A stretch of 57,151 bases of DNA, from positions 1-57,151 of the forward strand of contig DATMQA010000199.1 of assembly GCA_035566895.1 (NCBI GenBank), read 5' to 3'. The notes under the pieces are model-generated. The model was given only the letters and a program-made list of their open reading frames with translations, was not told the origin of the DNA and did no database searches. Source of the DNA: DATMQA01 sp035566895 (lineage in GTDB: Bacteria; Verrucomicrobiota; Verrucomicrobiia; Limisphaerales; UBA8199). Numbering within the stretch: the stretch's first letter is position 1; each line of letters begins with the position of its first letter. Positions 48,473-56,850 of the stretch are shown piece by piece. Position numbers and translations under genes: made by a program.

Positions 48473-50038
48473 TCAGGGCGCGAGCAGCTCATAGCTCACA
48501 AAGGCCACCTGCTTGCTGTCTGGAGACCATGAGGGCACATTAATCGTTCCTTGCCCTCCGAACAGCCGGGCCAATTCCTGGATGGCCCCGCCACCCGCCG
48601 GCATTAAGCGCAAGCGAACCGGTTGATTGGCCGGATGGCCGGTGACGCCTTTCTCGTAGGATAGCAACACCAGCCATTTCCCATCCGGCGAGGGATGGGC
48701 AAACCAGTTGTTGAACTCGTCCGAGGTCACTTGTTCCTGGTCGCTGCCGTCGGGTTTCATCCGCCAAATTTGCATGCTGCCGGTGCGCTCGGAGTTGAAA
48801 TAGATGTATTTTCCATCCGGGGAATAATCCGGGCCATCATCGAGGCCCTTGGCGGTGGTCAAACGTTTCTCTTCGCCGCCCTGCGCCGGGATGGTGTAGA
48901 TGTCGAACTCTCCGTTGCGTTCGCCACAAAAGGCCAGCGTGGCGCCATCGGGTGACCAACCATGCCAATAGGACGGCCCTTGGGTGGTGATGGGTTTTGG
49001 TGTGCCTCCCGAGACCGGCAGCGTGTAAATCAGCGATTTGCCGCCTCGGGTTTGATCACTGATGGCCAGGCGCGTGCCATCTGGCGAGACCCCGTGGTCG
49101 TTGTTGCAGCGCACCGCGAAGCCGGTATCGACCGTCTCGGGTTGGCCACCGGCGAGCGGCAGCCGATGAATGCGCCCGCCGGAGTTGAACAGAAGGTATG
49201 TGCCGTCGCGCGACCAGTTGGGCGCTTCGATATGATTGGTAGTATGATAGACCACTCGGCGGTCCTTTGAACCAATGGGGACTACCTCCAAGGCGCAATG
49301 CAAGACAGATTTGGCCTCAGACCGGGGCGTTTTGGGTTGCAGTTGTAGCGCGGAGAAACGGGCTTTTTCCAGCTCCCGCTCATCATGCGCGCACACAGCG
49401 AGCCCCACATAGACCGGGTCCACCAATTTGAGCCGGATGAAGAGGCCGCAGGGAGAAAGGGGGGCCGATGTTTCGCGTTCGCTCGCCTGCGGCAGCGACA
49501 TGAAAAAGACGTCGCCTTGTCTTTCGAGCCCGGCCCGCCCGGGCCGGCTGACGTTCGCCTGGATTTCGTGGGTCATCCCTCCGGGCATGTCGCGGAACTG
49601 AAGAGAGGTCAACCCCGCTCCATGCACGGCCACATCGACGTAAGCCGAGTCCGGGCTGAGGCTCTGGCGAACCATCAGGCAGGCCTTGCGATGGGCGTTT
49701 CCGCCGCTGCCGAGAAATTCGATGGCCGTTTGCAAAGCGAAATCTCCGGATACTTTTTTCCAGACGAAATGGAATGCATCATTGGTAAACCACATGTTCT
49801 CGCCCCCACCGCCCACGACATATGCCTGGGCCTTGGGGTCAAAAGCCGTTGAGCCGGCGTGGCTGGTTTTGCCGATGTCGCCCTGGTCTTCGAAAAGCCC
49901 CAGATCAGCGCCGTGGGTCATGGCCATCGGCAAGAGCAGCAAGCCAAAGAGCAGGCCGAGTTGACAGGTGTGGAGTGAGCGCTGCCAGGTGCCGGTCGCT
50001 GATTGATGCATGCGGCAGGAAATAGAGCGATTCTTCAT
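48473..50038 (-). CDS. Secreted DUF1349-like plus TolB/PD40 propeller protein
   Basis: 521 residues from ATG 50038, which places a signal peptide (LGLLFGLLLLPMAMTHGA) near residue 35. Residues about 40-220 resemble a DUF1349 beta sandwich (FTNDAFHFVWKKVSGDFALQ, ACLMVRQSLSPDSAYVDVAV). The second half is a WD40-like propeller of PD40 repeats: NWSRDGTYLLFNSGGRIHRL, GVSPDGTRLAISDQ, GWSPDGATLAFCGERNGEFD, DYSPDGKYIYFNSERTGSMQ, HPSPDGKWLVLLSYEKG and SWSPDSKQVAFVSYE. The arrangement is common in Planctomycetota and Verrucomicrobiota, possibly a carbohydrate-linked or signalling protein. Divergent from the heparinase gene. Confidence 0.85.
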   Translation of the reverse strand: MKNRSISCRMHQSATGTWQRSLHTCQLGLLFGLLLLPMAMTHGADLGLFEDQGDIGKTSHAGSTAFDPKAQAYVVGGGGENMWFTNDAFHFVWKKVSGDFALQTAIEFLGSGGNAHRKACLMVRQSLSPDSAYVDVAVHGAGLTSLQFRDMPGGMTHEIQANVSRPGRAGLERQGDVFFMSLPQASERETSAPLSPCGLFIRLKLVDPVYVGLAVCAHDERELEKARFSALQLQPKTPRSEAKSVLHCALEVVPIGSKDRRVVYHTTNHIEAPNWSRDGTYLLFNSGGRIHRLPLAGGQPETVDTGFAVRCNNDHGVSPDGTRLAISDQTRGGKSLIYTLPVSGGTPKPITTQGPSYWHGWSPDGATLAFCGERNGEFDIYTIPAQGGEEKRLTTAKGLDDGPDYSPDGKYIYFNSERTGSMQIWRMKPDGSDQEQVTSDEFNNWFAHPSPDGKWLVLLSYEKGVTGHPANQPVRLRLMPAGGGAIQELARLFGGQGTINVPSWSPDSKQVAFVSYELLAP

Positions 50039-50429
50039 GGCGCGATTCAACCATGGAGAATCGCCTAAGGACATCGAATATTTTGACGACAAGCAGGAGA
50101 GCGCGCCCCTTCACTACGGGACCCTCACGCCTTCACGTCGAAAAAAGACGGCCTGGGCTTTAAGGGCCCAGGCCGCCTCCCAACCCAACCAAACCACTAT
50201 GAAAGGGAGGCGGCGACCGGAACCCAGCCACCGCCCCACTCAGGAGGGTGCAGAACGGGATTCTACACTAAACGATATAGCGCAAGTCCGATGCCAAGTC
50301 AGATTTGAGAAAGAACCAGCACGATTCCATCCCCTGGCAAAAAATCAGTTTTATTTCAATGCCAAGCGACGCTTTTTCAGCCCTTTTGAATCGCTTTCAT
50401 TTGTTGAGGCCTGGTGCCATGCTGCGCCC
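50039..50429. other. Divergent intergenic stretch holding a candidate small RNA
   Basis: 391 nt between the TolB-like gene and the heparinase gene. Contains the minus-strand RNA candidate at 50141-50267 and otherwise no gene. The plus-strand frame that stays open from 50010 into the heparinase gene has no protein-like content before 50430. Confidence 0.5.
50141..50267 (-). ncRNA. Candidate small RNA or attenuator, about 127 nt
   Basis: A promoter-like CTGACT (50297-50302), 17 nt, TATATC (50274-50279) precedes two stems: gccgcctccc/gggaggcggc (50205-50214 with 50172-50181) and ggcctgggc/gcccaggcc (50166-50174 with 50150-50158), followed by a T run to 50141. The stems overlap by three bases, so they compete, as in an attenuator. 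It lies upstream of the minus-strand TolB-like gene. The GGTT-rich loop and GAGGCGGCC stem resemble the hairpin at 5614-5644. Confidence 0.5.
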
Positions 50430-52346
50430 ATGCGCTATTTTGCCTTGCTCCGTCGCGCCAAAACCTCCTGTCTGGTTAGAGCCTTCCTTTGTTCCGTTGC
50501 CTTCACGGCACCGGCCGCGACGAACCTCGAGCCCGCGCAGGTAGAAGCGGTAGCCAAGTCGTTACCCGCCAAACCGATGGGCTCGGGCCAGCCTATCACC
50601 AATCGCGACGCTTGGGAAAAACTCGCGCAAGCTCCAGCCTTCGCTTCCGTAATTACCAGCGCGCAAACGATGGCCAAGGACCCGGTGCCGGCCCTGCCCG
50701 ATGAGCTCTATCTCGATTATTCAAAGACCGGCAACCGGGATCGCTGCCAGAAGGTACTGTCCGCGCGGGGCAACCGGCTGGTCACCTTTACCCTGGCCGA
50801 AGGCCTCGAAAATCGAGGTCGTTTTCTGGGCCCGCTCACGGAGACCATCGAAGCGATTTGCCGGGAGCGAACGTGGGTTTATCCGGCACATGACGGCAAG
50901 CTGAACAACTTCTACGGGCGAACGGTGGAAATGGACTTGCGAGCCACGGCGATGGGCTGGGAACTGGCTACCCTGGACTATGTGCTGGGCGACAAACTGG
51001 CCCCCTCGACCCGAAGCTTAATCCGCGACAACGTGCGGCGACGGGTGCTGCGACCGTTCCGCGACATGGTTGAGGGTCGGCGGTCGGAGATTAACTGGCT
51101 GCGCATCCGGAACAATTGGAACGCGGTGTGCCTGGCGGGGGTCACCGGAGCGGCGCTGGCGCTCGAAGATTCGCCGCAGGACCGCGCATTCTTTGTTGCT
51201 GCCACAGAGCATTACATTGCTTACTTCCTGAGCGGGTTTACGCCCGACGGCTATTGCAGTGAAGGGGTTGGCTACTGGAACTACGGTTTTGGCCATTTCC
51301 TGATGTTGGGCGAAACGATTCGCCAGGCCACCGGCGGGCGTGTGGACTTGCTGGCGGAGCCGGCGGCTTTGCAGCCCGCGCTGTTTTGCCGGCGCTCAGA
51401 AATCCTCAACGGCATCTATCCCACCATTTCGGATGTCTCTCCCGGGAGCCGGCCTGACGCGCAGTTCGTCCGCTTCATCTGTGAACGGTTCGCCTTGCCG
51501 AAACCGGCCGCAGAGCACGCGGACTTCGTGAAGCCTGCCGGCAGCCTGGCGGCAACGTTGCTCTTTTCTTTTCTCCCATCGCCACTGCCGCCAGCACCGC
51601 ATCCGCCCATTGCGGCTGATTCCAGATTGCGGACCTGGTTCAAAGAGGGTGGCGTGCTGCTCTGCAGGCCCGCACCCGGTTCGGCGGCGCAATTTGCGGC
51701 CGCACTCAAGGGCGGAAACAACGCCGAGAACCACAATCATAATGATGTCGGCAGCTTCAGCGCCGTCTCCGGCAAGTCCATGGTGATATGCGATCCCGGC
51801 GCGGAGGTTTACACGGCCCGGACGTTCAGCGCTCATCGTTATGACAGCAAAGTGCTGAGTTCCTACGGCCATGCGGTGCCGGTCATAGCGGGCGAGCTGC
51901 AACGGGCAGGTGCCGAGGCTCGGGCCGTGGTCCTCCACACGGATTTCCGCGATGACGAGGACACCCTGGTTTTGGATATCCGGTCAGCTTACAAGGTTCC
52001 CGAGTTGAAGAAGCTCGAACGAACGTTTGTGTTCCACCGCTCCGAAGCGGCCGCGTTGACCGTGCGGGATGAGGTCGAATTCAGCGAGCCCAGGAGTTTT
52101 GCGAGCACGCTAGTCACGTGGGGCAATTGGAAAAAGATTTCGGAAAACGAACTGTTGATTACAGACGAGCAAGGCGCCGCGCGGGTCGCGATCGACACCG
52201 GCGGCCGCGGGTTCAAACTCGATTCCGAGACGCTTAATGAAGACGTTCACACGCCGAAAAAACCGGTGCGGCTGCTCATCGCCCTGGAGGCGCCGGTCGA
52301 GAAGGCTGTGGTAACGCTGAGGATTACACCCGCGACACGAAAATAG
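50430..52346 (+). CDS. Heparinase II/III-family polysaccharide lyase-like protein
   Basis: 638 residues from ATG 50430 (MRYFALLRRAKTSCLVRAFL signal region). The alpha/alpha toroid is visible through residue 380 (WELATLDYVLGDKLAPSTRS, NNWNAVCLAGVTGAALALED, EGVGYWNYGFGHFLMLGETI). The beta-sandwich half begins with NNAENHNHNDVGSFSAVSGK, the conserved active-site region of heparinase II/III-like lyases, then VICDPGAEVYTARTFSAHRY. It probably acts on a uronic-acid polysaccharide outside the inner membrane; specificity is unknown. No sulfatase or SusCD-like partner is in the window. Confidence 0.87.
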   Translation: MRYFALLRRAKTSCLVRAFLCSVAFTAPAATNLEPAQVEAVAKSLPAKPMGSGQPITNRDAWEKLAQAPAFASVITSAQTMAKDPVPALPDELYLDYSKTGNRDRCQKVLSARGNRLVTFTLAEGLENRGRFLGPLTETIEAICRERTWVYPAHDGKLNNFYGRTVEMDLRATAMGWELATLDYVLGDKLAPSTRSLIRDNVRRRVLRPFRDMVEGRRSEINWLRIRNNWNAVCLAGVTGAALALEDSPQDRAFFVAATEHYIAYFLSGFTPDGYCSEGVGYWNYGFGHFLMLGETIRQATGGRVDLLAEPAALQPALFCRRSEILNGIYPTISDVSPGSRPDAQFVRFICERFALPKPAAEHADFVKPAGSLAATLLFSFLPSPLPPAPHPPIAADSRLRTWFKEGGVLLCRPAPGSAAQFAAALKGGNNAENHNHNDVGSFSAVSGKSMVICDPGAEVYTARTFSAHRYDSKVLSSYGHAVPVIAGELQRAGAEARAVVLHTDFRDDEDTLVLDIRSAYKVPELKKLERTFVFHRSEAAALTVRDEVEFSEPRSFASTLVTWGNWKKISENELLITDEQGAARVAIDTGGRGFKLDSETLNEDVHTPKKPVRLLIALEAPVEKAVVTLRITPATRK

Positions 52347-52722
52347 GCCGTACGCATTCCTGACGGCTGATTTTGTCTTTCATTGGTATTGCTCGCCTTG
52401 AAATTCAGTCGGTTTCGACACAGCGAGCGACAAAGTCGAAACGGCCTGACTTTAGGGACTTTTCGCAGCCTGGCAGGTCACTTTCCCGGCCTTCCCGATT
52501 TGCGGTGCCGCTTCTTCAACGCAGCAAACTCTTTCATGAACGCCGCCAGGCGCGTAGGGTCCAGCTTGCCGAAAATTTGTCAGGGAGGTTGCGCATGGGC
52601 CAGTTATAAGGTCCCAAGCCGAAAATTCGAAATCTAAAATCCGGCAGGATTACACGCAGGTCGGGTGAGTGTCACTTGCAAGCTCGAAAAGAAGGACTAT
52701 ATTAGAGCGAAAGGGAGTTGTT
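52347..52722. other. Gene-free stretch
   Basis: 376 nt with no convincing gene. It contains ccgaaaattcgaaatctaaa words near 52618-52640. Plus-strand frames here have no protein-like composition. Confidence 0.45.
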
Positions 52723-52917
52723 ATGAAAAAGAAGACCGCAAAAACAGTCGAGCAGCCGCAACCTTTCACACCGGGCGTCAGCAAAGCCATGGTACGCCAG
52801 CATGCTTACGAACTATTCCGCGATAAATTGCCCGACCATCCGCTGACATTGGAAGATTGGGTGCTGGCGGAAAAGGACCTGGTGGCTTCGCTCGACGCTG
52901 AGAATTTAACCAAGTAA
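52723..52917 (+). CDS. DUF2934-like small protein
   Basis: 64 residues from ATG 52723, preceded by a good ribosome-binding site (aagggag, 5 nt spacing), which decides the start. The core AMVRQHAYELFRDKLPDHPL, then LEDWVLAEKDLVASL, follows the DUF2934 pattern of a helix with AYELxR, a short turn and a W-containing helix. DUF2934 proteins are small, acidic and of unknown function, sometimes near stress genes. It has a basic N-terminus (MKKKTAKTVEQPQ). Confidence 0.72.
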   Translation: MKKKTAKTVEQPQPFTPGVSKAMVRQHAYELFRDKLPDHPLTLEDWVLAEKDLVASLDAENLTK

Positions 52918-53039
52918 GCGGTTGCTGCTGAAATTCAACTGCGCCGGTGTGGACAAAAAGCCCGTAAAACGGCTGCGTCTGCATCGACGCAGTTCAAATC
53001 CAAAGTCAAAGGTCCAGAGTCCCAATAGTTCGACCAACT

Positions 53040-53080
53040 GCAGAATAGAAATTCTGCGATACAGCAGATTAAAAATCTGC
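53040..53080. repeat. Paired REP-like hairpins (gcagaat/attctgc and gcagatt/aatctgc)
   Basis: Two adjacent perfect 7-bp hairpins at 53040-53057 and 53064-53080 with A-rich loops, followed by gctacggcggagcg. They share the gcaga/tctgc core with the element at 11049-11070. They lie downstream of the DUF2934-like gene and beyond the sdhB stop. Confidence 0.7.
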
Positions 53081-53165
53081 GCTACGGCGGAGCGCGTACA
53101 GGCGCTTTATTGCGCGGGTGGGCAGTGGGACAGCCACTAATCCAACATTCACGAGCGAACAATCG

Positions 53166-53912
53166 CTATTTGCCCTTGAGCAGCGCTGTCCCGTAATCGC
53201 GGTTCATCTTCGCAATAAAGCTGAGGCTGATTTCCTTAGGGCAGACTGCTTCGCAGGAGCCAGTCACCGTGCAGTTACCAAAACCCTCGACATCCATTTG
53301 CCGGACCATGTTGAGGGCGCGGCGGTCCTTTTCGGCTTTGCCCTGCGGCAGGAGATTAAGATGGGAGATTTTGGCGGCGACAAAGAGCATAGCTGAGGCG
53401 TTCTTGCAAACTGCCACGCAGGCGCCGCAGCCGATGCAAGCGGCCGCATCCATCGAGGTGTCGGCGGTAGTTTTGGGGACAGGAATGGCGTTTCCGTCCG
53501 GGGTGCCGCCTGTGTTCACCGAGACAAAGCCGCCCGCCTGAATAATGCGGTCGAAAGCGGTGCGGTTGGTCACCAGGTCTTTGACGATGGGAAAGGCTTT
53601 GGCGCGCCACGGTTCGATGGTAATCGTCTCGCCATCGTTGAAGTGGCGCATGTGCAACTGGCAGGTGGCGGTGCCGTGGCGGCCGCCGTGAGGGACGCCG
53701 TTAATGACCAGCGAGCACATCCCACAGATGCCCTCGCGGCAATCAGAATCAAAAGCAATCGGCTCCTGGCCGCGCTCGATGAGAGCCTCATTGACCACGT
53801 CGAGCATTTCAAGGAAGGACATGTCTTCGAGAACATCCCTCGCCTGGTAAGTCTCGAAATGGCCGGGCGCCTGAGTACTCTTCTGGCGCCATACTCTAAG
53901 GGTGAGATTCAT
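53166..53912 (-). CDS. sdhB: Succinate dehydrogenase/fumarate reductase iron-sulfur subunit
   Basis: 248 residues from ATG 53912 (MNLTLRVWRQ). The [2Fe-2S] domain has CREGICGMCSLVINGVPHGG and a fourth cysteine in GTATCQLHM. The C-terminal domain carries CIGCGACVAVCKNASAM and NCTVTGSCEAVCPKEISLSF for the [4Fe-4S] and [3Fe-4S] clusters. It passes electrons from SdhA to the membrane subunit in complex II. Third gene of the sdhC-sdhA-sdhB operon; the junction with sdhA holds a 34-bp inverted repeat. Confidence 0.97.
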   Translation of the reverse strand: MNLTLRVWRQKSTQAPGHFETYQARDVLEDMSFLEMLDVVNEALIERGQEPIAFDSDCREGICGMCSLVINGVPHGGRHGTATCQLHMRHFNDGETITIEPWRAKAFPIVKDLVTNRTAFDRIIQAGGFVSVNTGGTPDGNAIPVPKTTADTSMDAAACIGCGACVAVCKNASAMLFVAAKISHLNLLPQGKAEKDRRALNMVRQMDVEGFGNCTVTGSCEAVCPKEISLSFIAKMNRDYGTALLKGK

Positions 53913-53938
53913 GCTAAAAACTCCGGAGTCCCAGGCAA

Positions 53939-54079
53939 AAACACCAAACACCAAACACCAAGCTCCAGGAAAACTTCAAACTCCAAACTTCAAGAGGCAC
54001 CCTGAGCCAGGGGATACTCCGAGGTTGGTTTTTGGTGTTTGTGGCTTTCCTGGAGCTTGGTGTTTGGTGTTTGGTGTTT
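53939..54079. repeat. Perfect 34-bp inverted repeat between sdhA and sdhB
   Basis: Positions 53939-53972 (three aaacacc units, then aagctccaggaaa) are the exact reverse complement of 54046-54079. The 73-nt interior carries further ccaaacttc and tttggtgttt words. In the sdhA-sdhB transcript this would form a very stable hairpin ending two bases before the sdhA stop codon region (54081) and starting 27 nt before the sdhB start. Confidence 0.9.
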
Positions 54080-54080
54080 C

Positions 54081-55997
54081 TCATTTGTAACTCCTCGTGC
54101 TCATGTGCACCTCCTCGTACACCAGCGGTTCCTTGTGGAGCGCCGGCGGCTTATCGGGCCCCTGATATTGCCAGGCAGCCACATAGGAAAAATTCTCGTC
54201 ATCCCGCAGCGCCTCGCCGTCCGGGGTCTGGAACTCCTCGCGGAAATGGCCGCCGCAGGATTCGCGCCGGTGCAGGGCATCCAGGCAAAGCAACTCGGCA
54301 AATTCCATGAAATCGGCAACGCGTCCGGCATACTCGAGGCTTTGGTTCAACTCGCCGTTCTCACCGGTCACCTTTACGTTTTTCCAGAATTCCTCGCGCA
54401 GTTCGGGAATCCGCTTGAGCGCTTCTTTCAAGCCCGCTTCGTTGCGCGCCATGCCGCATTTTTCCCAAAGGATTTTGCCTAATTCCCGGTGAAGCGAGGT
54501 GGGCGTGCGCTTGCCGTTGATTGAAAGCAGCTTGTTGGTGAACGCCAGCGAATCCGCTTCAGCCTTTTTAAAATCGGGATGGCTGGCGGAGGGTTTGGGC
54601 TGCTTCGCGGTGGCGAAATAATTCCCAATCGTATAGGGCAGGACAAAATAGCCGTCGGCCAGGCCCTGCATGAGGGCGCTGGCGCCGAGACGGTTGGCGC
54701 CGTGGTCCGAAAAGTTCGCTTCGCCGAGGACAAACAGGCCCGGCAAAGTGCTCATCAAGTTATAATCGACCCAGGTGCCGCCCATCGCGTAGTGGACTGC
54801 GGGGTAAATCCGCATCGGCGCTTCATAGGCGTTTTCACCGGTAATCTTTTCGTACATGTCGAACAGATTACCATAGCGCTCGCGAATGACCTGGGCGCCC
54901 AGACGTTTGATGGCGTCGGCGAAATCCAGATAAACCCCCAGTCCTCCCGGACCCACACCGCGGCCGCCGTCACAAACCTCTTTGGCTGCCCGGGAAGAAA
55001 TGTCGCGCGGGGCGAGGTTGCCGAAGCTCGGATACTTGCGTTCGAGGTAATAGTCGCGGTCCGCTTCGGGAATGGACCCGGGGGCGTTGCCGCAATCTTC
55101 CTTGCGTTTGGGGACCCAAACGCGTCCGTCGTTGCGCAACGATTCGGACATGAGGGTCAACTTGGACTGATGCTCGCCACTGACGGGGATGCAGGTCGGA
55201 TGGATCTGCGTGTAACAGGGATTGGCGAAGAACGCGCCTTTCTTGTAAGCCCGCCAAGTGGCGGTGACATTGCAACCCTTGGCATTAGTCGAGAGGAAGA
55301 AAACGTTGCCGTAACCGCCGGTCGCCAAAACCACCGCATCGGCCGGGTGAGAGGAAATCTCACCATTGATTAGATTGCGCGCGACGATGCCTTTGGCGTG
55401 GCCGTCAATGACGACCAGGTCGAGCATCTCGGTGCGCGGGAACATCTGGACGGTGCCGAGGCCGATTTGGCGGCAGAGGGCCTGGTAAGCGCCCAGCAGC
55501 AATTGCTGGCCGGTCTGGCCGCGCGCGTAGAACGTGCGCGAAACCTGCGCGCCGCCAAACGAGCGGTTGGTCAGCAGGCCGCCGTATTCGCGCGCGAAGG
55601 GGACGCCCTGGGCGACGCATTGGTCGACGATGTTGACGCTCACTTGCGCCAACCGATAGACGTTGCTTTCGCGCGCGCGAAAATCCCCGCCTTTGATAGT
55701 GTCGTAAAAGAGGCGATAGATGCTGTCGCCGTCATTGGCGTAATTCTTGGCGGCGTTGATGCCACCCTGGGCGGCGATGCTGTGGGCGCGGCGCGGGCTA
55801 TCCTGGAAACAAAAGCATTTCACTTTGTAGCCGAGCTCTGCCAGAGAAGCGGCCGCGGAAGCGCCCGCCAAACCGCTGCCGATTACGATAATGTCGAACT
55901 TCCGCTTGTTGGCCGGGTTGACCAGCTTGAGGTCGAACTTGTGCTTATCCCACTTTTGGGCCAACGGTCCGCCGGGAGATTTGCCGTCGAGAGTCAT
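54081..55997 (-). CDS. sdhA: Succinate dehydrogenase/fumarate reductase flavoprotein subunit
   Basis: 638 residues from ATG 55997. The FAD-binding motif VIGSGLAGASAAASLAELG is followed by the histidine that holds FAD covalently in HSIAAQGGINAAKNY, then FARAREYGG-like substrate segments (PFAREYGGLLTNRSFGGAQV), IHPTCIPVSGEHQ, SRAAKEVCDGGRGVG and LPGLFVLGEANFSDHGANRL. Together with SdhB and SdhC it forms a type B complex II (succinate:quinone oxidoreductase). Length is normal for the Bacteroides/epsilon-type enzyme. Upstream 55998-56145 is a repeat-filled gap. Confidence 0.97.
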   Translation of the reverse strand: MTLDGKSPGGPLAQKWDKHKFDLKLVNPANKRKFDIIVIGSGLAGASAAASLAELGYKVKCFCFQDSPRRAHSIAAQGGINAAKNYANDGDSIYRLFYDTIKGGDFRARESNVYRLAQVSVNIVDQCVAQGVPFAREYGGLLTNRSFGGAQVSRTFYARGQTGQQLLLGAYQALCRQIGLGTVQMFPRTEMLDLVVIDGHAKGIVARNLINGEISSHPADAVVLATGGYGNVFFLSTNAKGCNVTATWRAYKKGAFFANPCYTQIHPTCIPVSGEHQSKLTLMSESLRNDGRVWVPKRKEDCGNAPGSIPEADRDYYLERKYPSFGNLAPRDISSRAAKEVCDGGRGVGPGGLGVYLDFADAIKRLGAQVIRERYGNLFDMYEKITGENAYEAPMRIYPAVHYAMGGTWVDYNLMSTLPGLFVLGEANFSDHGANRLGASALMQGLADGYFVLPYTIGNYFATAKQPKPSASHPDFKKAEADSLAFTNKLLSINGKRTPTSLHRELGKILWEKCGMARNEAGLKEALKRIPELREEFWKNVKVTGENGELNQSLEYAGRVADFMEFAELLCLDALHRRESCGGHFREEFQTPDGEALRDDENFSYVAAWQYQGPDKPPALHKEPLVYEEVHMSTRSYK

Positions 55998-56012
55998 AGA
56001 ATGTGCGTCGCC

Positions 56013-56145
56013 TCCAAAATTCCAAATTCCAAACTCCAAGCTCCAGAGAAACTCCAAACAGCCAACGCCAAATCACAAAAAAGCGGCACGTGCCTGGTTT
56101 GGAGCTTGAAGTTTTCCTGGAGCTTGGTGTTTGGAATTTGATGTT
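56013..56145. repeat. Imperfect inverted repeat between sdhC and sdhA
   Basis: aaattccaaactccaagctc near 56022-56041 and onward is mirrored by the tttggagcttgaagttttcc to ggtgtttggaattt run at 56098-56140. The arms share the ccaaactccaagctcc vocabulary with the sdhA-sdhB hairpin but are not identical. Confidence 0.75.
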
Positions 56146-56850
56146 TCATTTCAGCGCTTCCTTCCCGTACCCCAGGAGAATGGCCACCGGAATCGAGGTG
56201 TAACCCAGGAAAATGAGCGCCCCCAAAATCCAGGCGCCTTTATCGAGGTAAGGCCGGTAAGCGTCATTTTTCCAGCCCATCGACTGGAACATGCTGCTGG
56301 TGCCATGGCTCAGGTGCAGGCACAACAATGCCATGCCCAGGATGTAAAAGGCGGCCACCCAGCCATTGTTGAAACCAACCACCATCATCTTAAAAATATC
56401 GTGGCGCTTTTCCGGGTCGACAAAATCGACAAAATTTTGTCCAGTCAGGTTGATGTATTTTACCTCGGCCGTGAAGTGGAGGAGGTGATAGACAATGAAG
56501 ACGAAGATGATGGTGCCGCTCATCAGCATGGTGCGCGAGGCGTAAGAGGACCCCACCGGCTGGTATTCGGCGTAGCCAATCGGCCGCGCCGCCTTGTTCT
56601 CCAGCGAAAGCGAGGCTGCCGACCAGATGTGCAGCACCAACATCAGCAGCAGGAAAAGCCGCGCCGGCCAAATCAGCTCGGGGTTGGATTGCAGAAAATG
56701 TCCGTAACGATTGATGGCCTCCGGCCCCAGAAAAATCTGCAAATTCCCGGCCAGGTGGCCGATGACGAACAGGAACATGAAAAAACCCGTCACCGCCATG
56801 ATATATTTCTTGCCGAGGGACGACTTGAAAATGTTCGATAGAATGTTCAT
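56146..56850 (-). CDS. sdhC: Succinate dehydrogenase cytochrome b558 subunit
   Basis: 234 residues from ATG 56850 (MNILSNIFKSSLGKKYIMAV). Five membrane helices are visible: MAVTGFFMFLFVIGHLAGNL, WPARLFLLLMLVLHIWSAAS, SGTIIFVFIVYHLLHF, AAFYILGMALLCLHLSHG and ALIFLGYTSIPVAILLG. The histidines inside them (GHLAGN, LHIWS, YHLLH, HLSHG) are candidate heme ligands, as in type B quinone reductases with two hemes. First gene of the operon; it anchors SdhA and SdhB to the membrane and passes electrons to or from menaquinone. Confidence 0.95.
   Translation of the reverse strand: MNILSNIFKSSLGKKYIMAVTGFFMFLFVIGHLAGNLQIFLGPEAINRYGHFLQSNPELIWPARLFLLLMLVLHIWSAASLSLENKAARPIGYAEYQPVGSSYASRTMLMSGTIIFVFIVYHLLHFTAEVKYINLTGQNFVDFVDPEKRHDIFKMMVVGFNNGWVAAFYILGMALLCLHLSHGTSSMFQSMGWKNDAYRPYLDKGAWILGALIFLGYTSIPVAILLGYGKEALK

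Noticed and set aside
50010..50429. Upstream extension of the heparinase gene
   Set aside because: No protein-like content; the signal peptide begins at 50430 and the stretch holds a divergent RNA candidate.
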